Shown here in pieces: positions 1-8,081 of a stretch of DNA of 64,000 bases. Location of the stretch: positions 1-64,000 of the forward strand of contig CAJUCT010000026.1 of the NCBI GenBank assembly GCA_910585015.1, given 5' to 3'. The notes below the pieces were generated by a model that saw only the letters and a program-made list of their open reading frames with translations, searched no databases and was not told where the DNA came from. The first letter of the stretch is position 1, and each line of letters opens with the position of its first letter. Position numbers and translations under genes: made by a program. Source of the stretch: an uncultured Acetatifactor sp. Its GTDB lineage: Bacteria > Bacillota > Clostridia > Lachnospirales > Lachnospiraceae.

Positions 1-58
1 TATTCAGCCATTCTTCCCACAAATCTTCAAATAGTTCCACACTGTCTGTAAAAGTCAT
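1..58 (-). CDS. Possible partial CDS leaving the left edge
   Basis: Reading leftwards from an ATG at 58 gives an open frame, MTFTDSVELFEDLWEEWLN, that runs off the window. The same frame stays open upstream to a TAA at 122-124, so the true start may lie higher with a non-ATG codon, or the 5' end may be broken. No clear SD precedes the ATG. It follows the 178-residue unknown gene on the same strand and would belong to the same integrative element. The acidic composition looks protein-like, but the family is not recognised. Confidence 0.25.
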   Translation of the reverse strand, partial: MTFTDSVELFEDLWEEWLN

Positions 59-189
59 GGCATCTTCAAAACCATGTGGCAGATTATAATGTGCGCCGTT
101 TCTTACTGCACGCTTTTTCCATTATTCAGTTTTTATATCACTTTTCTGTTCTGATTCTCCCCGAAAAACGGGAATTTAGCAAATTAACT

Positions 190-726
190 TCAAAGATATT
201 TGCTTATTGTTTTATCACTCCAAACATGTACTTCAATATATCGTTCAGGACCAAACTGTCCCTCATTGTTCCAATCTTGCGGCAATCCATATTTTTCTAT
301 TACTTTCAATATTTCTTGATAGGTATACAGCTTTTTGCGGTATTCTTTTCCATCTTTTATACGTGGACTGAAAGTTGGATGAGAATCGCCATAAGTAAAA
401 GATAGCGTTTCTATATCAAATTCTTCAATCGGTATTTTAATGACGGCACAATCCTCATACCAAGTATTTAACCATGGACTATGTTCAACAACCATATAGT
501 GGGGAACAAAACGCTCTATTTTCCCATGTTTCTTTTTAAATTCCGTTCGTAAAATATCTTCATAAAATAGCCTGTCTTTAATATAGCTTTGCTGCCGAAA
601 TGCACATTGTGTTTGTGGTTTTTCTTTCCTAATCTTCGCTAAAACCATTTCAGCTTCTTCAAAACTCAAGTCAGAAAGATTACGAAATGGTCCGACTTTT
701 TTATCATAATAGTGATATAGATACAT
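190..726 (-). CDS. Conserved hypothetical protein, 178 aa
   Basis: Soluble, Tyr- and charge-rich protein without a signal peptide or membrane segment. I do not recognise a catalytic motif. The stretch around residues 80-115 (VVEHSPWLNTWYED, then YGDSHPTFSPR) and the C-terminal YGLPQDWN look like conserved blocks, so it is probably a real single-domain family protein of unknown role. A GGGAAGG sequence sits close to the ATG. The gene is clearly AT-richer than the lysS region, which fits acquired DNA, and it lies downstream of the parA-like gene on the same strand, separated by about 95 AT-rich bases that can hold its own promoter. Function is unknown. Confidence 0.7.
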   Translation of the reverse strand: MYLYHYYDKKVGPFRNLSDLSFEEAEMVLAKIRKEKPQTQCAFRQQSYIKDRLFYEDILRTEFKKKHGKIERFVPHYMVVEHSPWLNTWYEDCAVIKIPIEEFDIETLSFTYGDSHPTFSPRIKDGKEYRKKLYTYQEILKVIEKYGLPQDWNNEGQFGPERYIEVHVWSDKTISKYL

Positions 727-821
727 ATTCCTTCCCGTTCAAGCATACAAATCCCGATTTGTCAAATTGTTCAATGTTATTATCTTACCACAAACGCATA
801 CACAATTCCATTAAATTTTGT

Positions 822-1880
822 TTAATCTCTCTTTGCTTTATTGTTTGCAATCATCATCTGCCTTGCCCGTTCCCTCTGCTCTGTGCTGACCGCTCTCGGC
901 TTACGGTAGCTGACGTATGACTTCGGAAAGGAATAGGTCTTAGATACCTCGTCCTGTCCTGTCAGCTTGTATGTGTCGGGAAAATCGGCAACAAGCGTGT
1001 CAAGTTTCCGCATGACCGTCTTATCTCTTGTGTAAAGGGTGGCGGTCTGTTCTCCTGCGTTATAATTGAGAATACTTTCCTGCTCGTATCGTGTCAGTTT
1101 CATAACTCCAATCCCCGCCTTTGTCAGAGAATCGTAAGCTGACGCCACTTTCCCCTTCGGATCATGCTTGTAGATGCTGACGCCCTCCGCTGAAATCTCC
1201 GCCGCCCGGACGGAAATGGGAATAACATTGGCAAATATCCTCACCCGGCTTCCATAGGCTTCCTTCAGCATGGAGCTGATGTCCTTTGCGTAGTTCGTCC
1301 GGCTGTCCACCATTGTAAGCAGAATCCCCTCAATCTCCAGTTTCGGGTTAATCTGCCGCTTTACCTTGCCGACTGTCTTAATAAGCTGCTGCAAGCCTTT
1401 GACGGGCAGGTATGCCGCCTGTACGGGTATCAGGATACTGTCGGCGCAGGCAAAGGCGTTTATGGTAATCATGCCGAGGGAAGGCATACAGTCAATTAAG
1501 ATATAATCGTATCTCTCCCGAACAATCTCTATGTACGACCGGAGTACCGTTTCCCGGCTCATCACATTCACAAGGGAAACCTCCAGACCGGAAAGCTCAA
1601 TGTTCCCCGGCATAAGGTCTATCCCTTCCTCATGGCGGAGGATACCTTCCCCCGGCTCTACTTCCTCGTCATTGATTAAGTTCCCCATAATGGTTGCAAG
1701 CATGACTTCCAGACTGTCCGGCTCTGTAAATCCTAAGCTCGCTGTCAGACTGCCCTGTGCGTCTGCATCAATCAGAAGCACTTTCTTTCCCTGTTTTGCA
1801 AGTCCTATGCCTAAATTGCTTGTGGTGGTGGTCTTGCCCACACCGCCTTTCTGGTTTGCGATTGCGATTATTTTACACAT
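822..1880 (-). CDS. parA: ParA-family partition ATPase fused to a second element protein
   Basis: Residues 1 to about 255 form a complete ParA/Soj ATPase. A deviant Walker A (KGGVGKTTTT) is near residue 10, a Walker A' region (LIDADAQGS) near 40, and a Walker B-like block (YDYILIDCMP) near 125. Such proteins partition or stabilise plasmids and integrative elements by ATP-dependent DNA binding. From about residue 258 (VMKLTRYEQES) the sequence becomes a different protein of about 95 residues that, as I recall it, is usually encoded separately downstream of parA in Tn1549-type conjugative elements. Its expected start ATG and a GGAG-like SD survive in frame at the joint, so this looks like a gene fusion, although a natural two-domain form is possible. 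The main start has an AAAGGAG SD six bases upstream. It is the last gene of a small operon with the DUF3970-like and 84-residue genes. Confidence 0.85.
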   Translation of the reverse strand: MCKIIAIANQKGGVGKTTTTSNLGIGLAKQGKKVLLIDADAQGSLTASLGFTEPDSLEVMLATIMGNLINDEEVEPGEGILRHEEGIDLMPGNIELSGLEVSLVNVMSRETVLRSYIEIVRERYDYILIDCMPSLGMITINAFACADSILIPVQAAYLPVKGLQQLIKTVGKVKRQINPKLEIEGILLTMVDSRTNYAKDISSMLKEAYGSRVRIFANVIPISVRAAEISAEGVSIYKHDPKGKVASAYDSLTKAGIGVMKLTRYEQESILNYNAGEQTATLYTRDKTVMRKLDTLVADFPDTYKLTGQDEVSKTYSFPKSYVSYRKPRAVSTEQRERARQMMIANNKAKRD

Positions 1881-1901
1881 GATAATTCTCCTTTGCTTCT
1901 A

Positions 1902-2078
1902 CTAGTTTTCTTTTACGTTGCTTTTCCTGACTTCCACATAAGTCCGGTAATATTTCTTTGTCCCTTTGTTTGGGAACATATCGGAAAACTCCGTCACTTC
2001 AATTTTCGGGTTCCTCTGTAAAATCTTCCCGAACCACTTAATATCGTTCTTCGTTCCCATAAGCCTAACCTTTAACAT
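1902..2078 (-). CDS. DUF3970-like small element protein, 58 aa
   Basis: A 58-residue basic protein beginning MLKVRLMGTKNDIKWFGKIL, followed by a conserved-looking EFSDMFPNKGTKKYYRTYVE block. Size and sequence match the small DUF3970 proteins found in Tn916/Tn1549-type elements; their function is unknown. The start ATG overlaps the TGA of the upstream 84-residue gene (TGATG), which indicates translational coupling, and parA follows after 21 bases. An alternative internal ATG exists at residue 7. Family assignment is from memory of the sequence pattern. Confidence 0.7.
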   Translation of the reverse strand: MLKVRLMGTKNDIKWFGKILQRNPKIEVTEFSDMFPNKGTKKYYRTYVEVRKSNVKEN

Positions 2079-2332
2079 CAATCCCGTCCTCCGAACATGG
2101 CATACAGATTGTGGTTATATGTTGTGTATTCCGGATACCGAATCTGTATTGCCTGCCAAAAATAGGGCGCATAGGCACAGCAGAACAGTTCTTCCACTGT
2201 GTACCGTCTGCACTCGTCCACCTGTTCCTCCGCATCATCGTAATCAAAGACACTTGGCGTACCATTGCAGTAAAGGTTATACGCCATCCTGACTACTTTC
2301 ACGCTCCCGCTGGTCTGCCAGATTTCCTCCAT
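2078..2332 (-). CDS. Small conserved protein of the integrative element, 84 aa
   Basis: Cytoplasmic 84-residue protein, MEEIWQTSGSVKVVRMAYNL at the N terminus, rich in Tyr and acidic residues, with no membrane segment. Proteins of this appearance occur in clostridial conjugative elements, but I cannot assign a function. It is the first gene after the lysS junction and is transcribed in the same direction as lysS, with a GGAG-type SD expected in the purine-rich sequence just upstream. Its stop overlaps the start of the DUF3970-like gene, so the two are translated as a pair ahead of parA. Confidence 0.6.
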   Translation of the reverse strand: MEEIWQTSGSVKVVRMAYNLYCNGTPSVFDYDDAEEQVDECRRYTVEELFCCAYAPYFWQAIQIRYPEYTTYNHNLYAMFGGRD

Positions 2333-2529
2333 TTCTTATTTTGTTTTTGACCATAACAAAAGGACACTTCCCTAATATTTTCTTTTAGAAAAATGTCCTT
2401 ATCGTACAAAATATTAACTTGAACTGACACGAGTTTAATTTAAAATCATTTATTTTAACCCGTTAAGAGAGTTTATTTTGTCGTACTCTTGTCGTACCAT
2501 ACTGTCTTTAAGTCCGCAAACCCTTGATT
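2333..2529. other. Junction between integrative element and lysS
   Basis: AT-rich, gene-free stretch separating the element genes from the lysS stop codon. It holds a nine-base direct repeat TTGTCGTAC at 2478-2486 and 2489-2497, and an inverted repeat at 2360-2400. No obvious lysS terminator is present. This is what is expected where a tyrosine-recombinase element has inserted at the 3' end of a gene, the repeats being candidate arm or core sites. The exact att core cannot be fixed because the other end of the element is outside the window. Confidence 0.45.
2360..2400. repeat. Nested inverted repeat in the junction
   Basis: Outer arms AAGGACA and TGTCCTT enclose an inner hairpin TTTTCT-TTT-AGAAAA. 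On the minus strand the outer stem is followed by TTGTT, so it could be a weak terminator, or it may be a recognition structure near the element end. Confidence 0.4.
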
Positions 2530-4041
2530 TTACTGGTTTTCTTTGCCAAGCGTTTTCATCGTCGGGAACAGCAATACATCCCGGATCGCCGGGCTGTCCG
2601 TCAACAGCATCACCAGCCGGTCAATCCCGTAGCCGATACCGCCTGTGGGTGGCATACCGATTTCCAGAGCATTCAGGAAGTCCTCGTCCGTGTGGTTGGC
2701 CTCCTCATCCCCGGCGGCAAAAGCCGCATCCTGGGCCGCGAAGCGCTCTCTCTGGTCCAGGGGGTCATTTAACTCGGAATAGGCGTTGCACATCTCCCAG
2801 GTGTTGATAAACAACTCAAAACGCTCCACTTTCTCCGGATCCTCCGGCTTCTTCTTGGTCAGAGGGGAGATGGCCAGGGGATGATCCATCACAAAGGTGG
2901 GCTGCACCAGGTTCTTCTCGCAGTACTCCTCAAAGAACAGATTGATGATATCCCCCTTGGTGTGGCGGGCCTCGTACTCAATATGGTGCTGATCCGCAAG
3001 AGCCTTGGCAGCCTCGTCGCCCTCCACAGTGTCAAAATCCACCCCTGCGTACTTCCTGATGCATTCGTTCATGGTAACGCGCTCAAAGGGCTTTCCAAAA
3101 TCGATCTCCATGCCATTGTAGGTGATGGTTGTGGTACCACACACAGTCTGGGCCAGATAGCGGAACATGCTCTCTGTCAGTTCCATCATGCCCTCATAGT
3201 CCGTATAAGCCTGGTACAACTCCATCAGAGTAAATTCCGGGTTATGGCGGGTATCCACGCCCTCGTTGCGGAACACCCGGCCGATCTCGTAGACACGCTC
3301 CAGTCCGCCCACGATCAGCCTCTTCAGATACAACTCCAGGGAGATACGCAGTTTTACATCCTCGTCCAGAGCATTGTAATGGGTCTCAAAGGGCCTGGCC
3401 GCCGCGCCGCCCGCATTGGACACCAGCATGGGGGTCTCCACCTCCATAAATCCCCTGCCGTCCAGGAAATTGCGGATCTCCTTGATGATCCGGGAGCGCT
3501 TGATAAAGGTGTCTTTCACCTCGGGATTCATAATCAGATCCGTGTACCTCTGGCGGTAACGGATATCCGTGTTGGTCAGTCCATGGTACTTCTCCGGCAG
3601 AATCTGAAGGCTCTTGGTCAGCAAGGTCACGCAAAAGGCATGTACGGAGATTTCCCCCGTCTTGGTGGTGAACACTTCACCCTCGATGCCCACGATATCG
3701 CCCACATCATACTTTTTGAAATCCGCATAGGCTTCCTCGCCGATGCTGTCCCGGGCCACATAGCACTGGATATTGCCGGGTAAATCCTGGATATTGCAAA
3801 AAGAAGCCTTGCCCATGATGCGCTTGGACATCACACGCCCCGCGATGCGCACGGTCTTGCCCTCCAGTTCCCCATAGCGTTCCTTGATCTCTGTGCTGTG
3901 GTGGGTTACATCATATTTGGTGATCTGAAAGGGATCCTTGCCCGCCTCCTGCAAATTCGCCAGCTTTTCCCTTCTCACCTTAAGCAGCTGCCCGATATCC
4001 TGCTGCTGTTCCTGCTTTGCCTGATTGTTCTGTTCTGCCAC
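2530..4041 (-). CDS. lysS: Lysyl-tRNA synthetase, class II
   Basis: Charges tRNA-Lys with lysine in the cytoplasm. The 503-residue protein has the usual length and order: an N-terminal OB-fold anticodon-binding domain (GRVMSKRIMGKASFCNIQD near residue 70-90) and a class II catalytic core with motif 2 (FRNEGVDTRHNPEFTLMELY) and motif 3 (GIGYGIDRLVML) close to the C terminus. The start is GTG, with AGGAG eight bases upstream. It follows greA by 36 bases and shares its promoter. An integrative element begins about 200 bases past its stop codon. Confidence 0.97.
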   Translation of the reverse strand: MAEQNNQAKQEQQQDIGQLLKVRREKLANLQEAGKDPFQITKYDVTHHSTEIKERYGELEGKTVRIAGRVMSKRIMGKASFCNIQDLPGNIQCYVARDSIGEEAYADFKKYDVGDIVGIEGEVFTTKTGEISVHAFCVTLLTKSLQILPEKYHGLTNTDIRYRQRYTDLIMNPEVKDTFIKRSRIIKEIRNFLDGRGFMEVETPMLVSNAGGAAARPFETHYNALDEDVKLRISLELYLKRLIVGGLERVYEIGRVFRNEGVDTRHNPEFTLMELYQAYTDYEGMMELTESMFRYLAQTVCGTTTITYNGMEIDFGKPFERVTMNECIRKYAGVDFDTVEGDEAAKALADQHHIEYEARHTKGDIINLFFEEYCEKNLVQPTFVMDHPLAISPLTKKKPEDPEKVERFELFINTWEMCNAYSELNDPLDQRERFAAQDAAFAAGDEEANHTDEDFLNALEIGMPPTGGIGYGIDRLVMLLTDSPAIRDVLLFPTMKTLGKENQ

Positions 4042-4077
4042 TTGTCTGTCTCCTATATTCTTAAGTCATCTTACTGA

Positions 4078-4560
4078 TTAGTTGCTTCTTTGAATCTCCA
4101 GTACTTTGTACGCATATGTGCCTGCCTGGGTCTCCACCTCCACTGTGTCGCCGATCTTTCTGCCCAGCAGCGCCTTGCCCACCGGACTCTCGTTGGAAAT
4201 TTTTCCCTTCAGGCTGTTGGCCTCGGTGGAACCCACGATCTTGTACTCCAGTTCCTCGCTGTACTCAATGTCCAGCAGCTTCACGCGGCACCCGATACTG
4301 ATCTTGTCCAGATCAACTTCTTCCTCAACCACTACCTCCGCATTCTTCAGGATTTTCTCCAACTCCTCGATACGGGCCTCGATATCCCTCTGCTCATCCT
4401 TGGCTGCATCGTACTCGGCGTTCTCGGACAGATCCCCCTGTTCCCTGGCCTCCTTTATCTTCTGCGCCACTTCCTGACGTTTCACCACCTTCAGTTCGTG
4501 AAGCTCCTCCTCGTACTTTTTCAGACCTTCATAGGTCAAAATGTTCTTCTTTTCCTGCAT
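4078..4560 (-). CDS. greA: Transcription elongation factor GreA
   Basis: Binds the RNA polymerase secondary channel and stimulates cleavage of backtracked transcripts. The 160-residue length is typical. The N-terminal coiled coil (about residues 8-75, with EAREQGDLSENAEYDAAKDE carrying the acidic tip residues) is followed by the C-terminal FKBP-like domain (SPVGKALLGRKIGDTVEVET). A GGAAGGG SD precedes the ATG. It is the first gene of a greA-lysS operon driven by a consensus promoter at 4628-4656. Confidence 0.97.
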   Translation of the reverse strand: MQEKKNILTYEGLKKYEEELHELKVVKRQEVAQKIKEAREQGDLSENAEYDAAKDEQRDIEARIEELEKILKNAEVVVEEEVDLDKISIGCRVKLLDIEYSEELEYKIVGSTEANSLKGKISNESPVGKALLGRKIGDTVEVETQAGTYAYKVLEIQRSN

Positions 4561-4627
4561 TTTACAATACCCTTCCTTCTTTTAAATATTTATGGTAAAC
4601 TCCCTGTCTTCCCGATTAGCAACCCGT

Positions 4628-4656
4628 ATTATACTGAATTTTACAAGTGGTGTCAA
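4628..4656 (-). promoter_or_regulatory. Consensus sigma-A promoter of greA-lysS
   Basis: TTGACA at 4656-4651 and TATAAT at 4633-4628 with a 17-base spacer, a perfect match to the housekeeping consensus. The -35 box lies inside a dyad CAAGTGGT-N7-ACCACTTG (about 4643-4665), which could be an operator or the remains of an upstream terminator. Confidence 0.85.
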
Positions 4657-4736
4657 GTACCACTTGCTGTAGCACCCTACTTCTTATGCCATGATTCCCT
4701 GCGCTGCAGCACAAATTTTGTTCAGAAGAACTAAAT

Positions 4737-4750
4737 GCAAAGCGCTTTGC
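4737..4750. repeat. Perfect 14-bp palindrome
   Basis: GCAAAGCGCTTTGC, directly after the stop codon of the 307-residue unknown gene. It is a possible repressor-type operator site or part of a weak hairpin; nothing else supports a function. Confidence 0.3.
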
Positions 4751-4753
4751 TCA

Positions 4754-5677
4754 TTATGCCATGTCCCTCCACAATGTCTTCAAAGACACGTACCGCACCC
4801 CCAGCGGCCGGTCCTCCAGCAGATGCCTCTTCTCCTCCATGGCTCCCATATCCCACCACATGCTGCCCGGCTTAAGGCCCGTCACCGGGACATCCGCCGC
4901 TTCCGTGAAATCAAGCACCAGGCAGGGAACCCCATAGCTGCGCAGATACTGGCTCAGCCCCGGATAAGACGGCGGTTTTCGCGCCGCTGCCTCCTCCGTC
5001 TGCCCATCCTCCGGCGCCTCCAGCCCGACATCTTCCTGATCCTGTCCCCCCAATATCCGCCACTGTGTCACCAGCCCGTATTCCTCATCGATCCATTCCT
5101 GAAGCTCCTCCATGCCCCTGGGCTCGTAATCCAGATAAAAATCTATGCCTCTGGCCCGGCGCGCCAACTTGGGCAGCCAGGTGGACATGCCCGGATCATA
5201 GCCCAGCACCAGAATCTGGGAAAGCTGCCGCCAGCCTTCCACATTGTCCAGCAGGGTCTGCAGCTGCTCAGGCCCGCCGTATTGATCATAGACCGGAATC
5301 CGCCACACCCGCAGCCATTCTCCGGTCATCTGACGCCTTTGCAGATAGCCCTGAAAACTCCTGTCCCAGACCTGGTAATCCGGAAAATATCTGTGCAGTT
5401 CCCGGAGACTTACCTTCCCCTCGGCGGCACCCCACTCTCGCTGTAACGCAGCGGCTTCGCTATTTCCGTCCCGTCTGCCCTCCTCTACGCAGCGCTCTTT
5501 GATCTTGTCCCATATCACACCGCACACATGAGAGGGCTGTTCCCACGCCTCCAGATAAGCCTCCAACAGCGTCACCCGGCTCAGACACATCTGCCCCAGC
5601 TGCAGGCGCTCCACCGCCACCGGCTCCCTTTTTCCCTTATTTCCTTTTTTTACCATAAGATATACCATATGTTCCAT
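4754..5677 (-). CDS. Hypothetical protein, about 307 aa
   Basis: Acidic, Trp- and Tyr-rich soluble protein without recognisable catalytic motifs or membrane segments. The N terminus reads MEHMVYLMVKKGNKGK; a central block is LVLGYDPGMSTWLPKLARRA, followed by GIDFYLDYEP; the C-terminal third contains VPCLVLDFTE and SMWWDMG. The first ATG that does not fall within dusB is at 5677; it lacks a strong SD, and upstream residues YIFEDYHIDYG also look coding, so a non-ATG start nearer the dusB stop is possible. It follows dusB after 37 bases on the same strand and is probably cotranscribed with coaX-dusB. I do not recognise the family. Confidence 0.65.
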   Translation of the reverse strand: MEHMVYLMVKKGNKGKREPVAVERLQLGQMCLSRVTLLEAYLEAWEQPSHVCGVIWDKIKERCVEEGRRDGNSEAAALQREWGAAEGKVSLRELHRYFPDYQVWDRSFQGYLQRRQMTGEWLRVWRIPVYDQYGGPEQLQTLLDNVEGWRQLSQILVLGYDPGMSTWLPKLARRARGIDFYLDYEPRGMEELQEWIDEEYGLVTQWRILGGQDQEDVGLEAPEDGQTEEAAARKPPSYPGLSQYLRSYGVPCLVLDFTEAADVPVTGLKPGSMWWDMGAMEEKRHLLEDRPLGVRYVSLKTLWRDMA

Positions 5678-5714
5678 GCCATAATCTATGTGGTAATCTT
5701 CGAAAATATACGCT

Positions 5715-6695
5715 TTAAATACCGCTGTTGTCCGCAAAAATCTCCTCCAGCCCGGCCACCAGTTCCTCCATAGTCTCCATGGTGTTGATGGTCTGGCGAA
5801 AACGGGCGGAATGGGGATAGCCCGCCGTGTACCAGGCCAGATGCTTGCGCATCTCCCGCACCGCCGTATATTCCCCTTTGTATGCCAGCTGCAGCGCCGC
5901 ATGCCGCCGCACCAGTTCCTTTACCTCCCTGGACCCCGGTCGGGGAGGGATCGCCCCCGTATCCAGATACTGTGTCACCTCCCGGAATATCCAGGGATTA
6001 CCCTGGGCCGCCCTGCCGATCATGACCCCGTCGCAGCCCGTGTGCTTCAGCAGCGCCTGCGCCGACCTGGCATCTGTCACGTCCCCGTTGCCTATCACCG
6101 GGATCTTCACCGCGTCCTTCACCGCCGCGATGATATCCCAGTCCGCCCTGCCGCTGTAGTACTGCTGCCTGGTGCGGCCATGCACCGCCACCGCCGCCAC
6201 GCCGCAGCCCTCCGCAATCCGGGCAATTTCCACCGCATTCACATGTTCCTCGTCAAAGCCCTTGCGGATCTTCACGGTCACAGGCTTTCGGATAGCTTTC
6301 ACCAGCTTAGTCAGAATCTCCGCCGCCAGCTTTGGGTTCTTCATCAGGGCCGAACCCTCTCCGTTGTTTACCACCTTCGGCACCGGACAGCCCATATTCA
6401 AATCCAGTACGGCGAAGGGCCTCTCCTCGATTTGCTTTGCCATCTCGCTGATGATATCCGGATCCGATCCGAAAAGCTGCAGGGACACCGGCATTTCCTC
6501 CGGATGAATTTCCAGGAGCTGCTCAGTATTTTTATTCCCATAATAGATGGCCTTGGCGCTGACCATCTCCATGCAGATCAGCCCCGCTCCCTGCTCCTTG
6601 CACAATATGCGAAATGGCAGGTCTGTCACACCTGCCATGGGAGCCAAAATTACATTGTTATCCAGGGTCACATCCCCTATCTGTAATGCACTCAT
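5715..6695 (-). CDS. dusB: tRNA-dihydrouridine synthase, DusB type
   Basis: FMN-dependent reduction of uridines in tRNA D-loops. The 326-residue protein has the TIM-barrel start LAPMAGVTDLPFR, the catalytic Cys segment NMGCPVPKVV with an adjacent NNGEGSALM, the VKIRKGFDEE block, AVHGRTRQQYYSG, and a C-terminal helical domain with YLDTG and MRKHLAWY. The start ATG overlaps the coaX stop by four bases (ATGA), so the two genes are translationally coupled. This is the usual length and the usual clostridial arrangement. Confidence 0.95.
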   Translation of the reverse strand: MSALQIGDVTLDNNVILAPMAGVTDLPFRILCKEQGAGLICMEMVSAKAIYYGNKNTEQLLEIHPEEMPVSLQLFGSDPDIISEMAKQIEERPFAVLDLNMGCPVPKVVNNGEGSALMKNPKLAAEILTKLVKAIRKPVTVKIRKGFDEEHVNAVEIARIAEGCGVAAVAVHGRTRQQYYSGRADWDIIAAVKDAVKIPVIGNGDVTDARSAQALLKHTGCDGVMIGRAAQGNPWIFREVTQYLDTGAIPPRPGSREVKELVRRHAALQLAYKGEYTAVREMRKHLAWYTAGYPHSARFRQTINTMETMEELVAGLEEIFADNSGI

Positions 6696-7468
6696 GCTTT
6701 TCCTCTGTTTTTCTGATAAACGATCCGCAGACCGTCCAGGGTCAGGAAGGGATCGTAACAGTCAATGGCATCCGTCTCCTCCGCAATCAGCCTTCCCAGA
6801 CCGCCGGTGGCAACTACCTTCATATCCGGAATACCGGTCTCTTCCTTCACCTTGTTGATAATGTACTCTGTCTGACCGATCTGCCCATACACAAGTCCCG
6901 CCTGCATACTGCTGATGGTCTCCTGGGCCAGGATGGACTTGGGTTTTTTGATCTCTATATTGGGGAGCTTTGCCGTCTCCTTCCACAGAGCTTCCGAACT
7001 GATGCGGATACCGGGAGCCGTGATACCCGCCGCAAAATGCCCCTGTACAGTCACATAGTCATAGGTGGTGGCCGTGTTAAAGTCAATAACCAGAACCGGT
7101 CCTCCATATCTCTCATAAGCTGCCACCGCGTCCACAATCCTGTCCGCGCCGATGGCTCTGGGATCCTCCGTGACGATCTTGATTCCCGTCTTGATTCCCG
7201 GTCCCACGATCAACACCTGGTTGGTCACATAGCGGGTGATTCCTCCCAGCAGGGAATGCATTACGTCCGGCACCACGCTGGCCACCGCCATACCCTCAAT
7301 GTTCTGGGCCTTGACCCCTCTGGCCGCCAGCATCTGGGTCATCATCACACCATATTCATCGGAAGTCCTAAGTGTCTTGGTGGTCATGCGGAAAGTGGCT
7401 TTCATCTCCCGTTCTCCATAAATGCCACAGGTTATGTTGGTGTTGCCCACATCTACTACTAAGATCAT
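6692..7468 (-). CDS. coaX: Type III pantothenate kinase
   Basis: Phosphorylates pantothenate in the first step of coenzyme A synthesis. The 258-residue ASKHA-fold protein has the N-terminal phosphate loop DVGNTNI (residues 5-11), the GADRIVDAVAAYERYG segment, the second motif DFNTATTYD, and GGLGRLIAEE near the C terminus. A GGGAGG SD precedes the ATG. It overlaps dusB by four bases; a birA homologue lies close by, the frequent coaX neighbour, although here separate. Confidence 0.95.
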   Translation of the reverse strand: MILVVDVGNTNITCGIYGEREMKATFRMTTKTLRTSDEYGVMMTQMLAARGVKAQNIEGMAVASVVPDVMHSLLGGITRYVTNQVLIVGPGIKTGIKIVTEDPRAIGADRIVDAVAAYERYGGPVLVIDFNTATTYDYVTVQGHFAAGITAPGIRISSEALWKETAKLPNIEIKKPKSILAQETISSMQAGLVYGQIGQTEYIINKVKEETGIPDMKVVATGGLGRLIAEETDAIDCYDPFLTLDGLRIVYQKNRGKA

Positions 7469-7522
7469 GCTACGCCTCCCATCTGCCCACCGCCGCAGGC
7501 ATTATAATCTGTTTTCGTACCG

Positions 7523-7870
7523 CTACTCCTCTAACATCTCTGACAAGTCTTCCTTGAGGACAAAAACCCTGTAATACAAGCTTAATGATTCCAACAACTC
7601 CTGCCGCTTCCTGCGGATCTCAGACACCAGCAAGCCGCTGCTGATCTCGTCATAATAGATATCATCGTCATCCGCATTCGTCTCCAGAGATACGGAGCCG
7701 TCCGGTTCAAACACAACAGTAAACACGCCTCCTACCTCCTCGGTGAACAGCACACAGATGATATGCAATTCCTCCTGGATGGACTCCGGAATCCCTTTGA
7801 ATGCCTGATTAAAATAATATTTCTGCTCATAAGCGTTGGCGCCGCAGAGCACCACCCGTTCCTGTTCCAT
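7523..7870 (-). CDS. DUF6145-like protein, 115 aa
   Basis: Small acidic cytoplasmic protein found mainly in Lachnospiraceae; role unknown. The N-terminal segment VVLCGANAYEQKYYFN looks conserved, followed by FTEEVGGVFTVVFEPDG, a Asp-run NADDDDIYYDE and a C-terminal helical part. An AAGGAAA SD precedes the ATG at 7870. It sits between birA and coaX on the same strand. A tandem 38-bp duplication lies directly upstream of its SD. Confidence 0.75.
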   Translation of the reverse strand: MEQERVVLCGANAYEQKYYFNQAFKGIPESIQEELHIICVLFTEEVGGVFTVVFEPDGSVSLETNADDDDIYYDEISSGLLVSEIRRKRQELLESLSLYYRVFVLKEDLSEMLEE

Positions 7871-7882
7871 TATTTTCCTTTC

Positions 7883-7958
7883 TCATGTATCCCCAAAACC
7901 GCACGTCCCAATTTTCCGGATCATGTATCCCCAAAACCGCGCGTCCCAATTTCCCGGA
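7883..7958 (-). repeat. Tandem 38-bp duplication in a leader
   Basis: Two adjacent 38-base copies (7883-7920 and 7921-7958) differ at two positions. They lie 12 bases upstream of the DUF6145-like start codon. The rest of 7959-8081 contains nothing I can assign. Confidence 0.8.
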
Positions 7959-8081
7959 TCATCATACTCGGCCATGCTCCTGCTTTATCGCAGGCCATAT
8001 CTCATTGCTCTCTATCTGCCGCGCCGTACATACTTACCTCATTCTCACATAACACAGGCTCACCTGCGGCCCATGCCTTTG

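Noticed and set aside
4561..4753. T-box or other riboswitch upstream of greA-lysS
   Set aside because: The promoter lies about 70 bases from the greA start and the leader has no T-box sequence, specifier loop or antiterminator.
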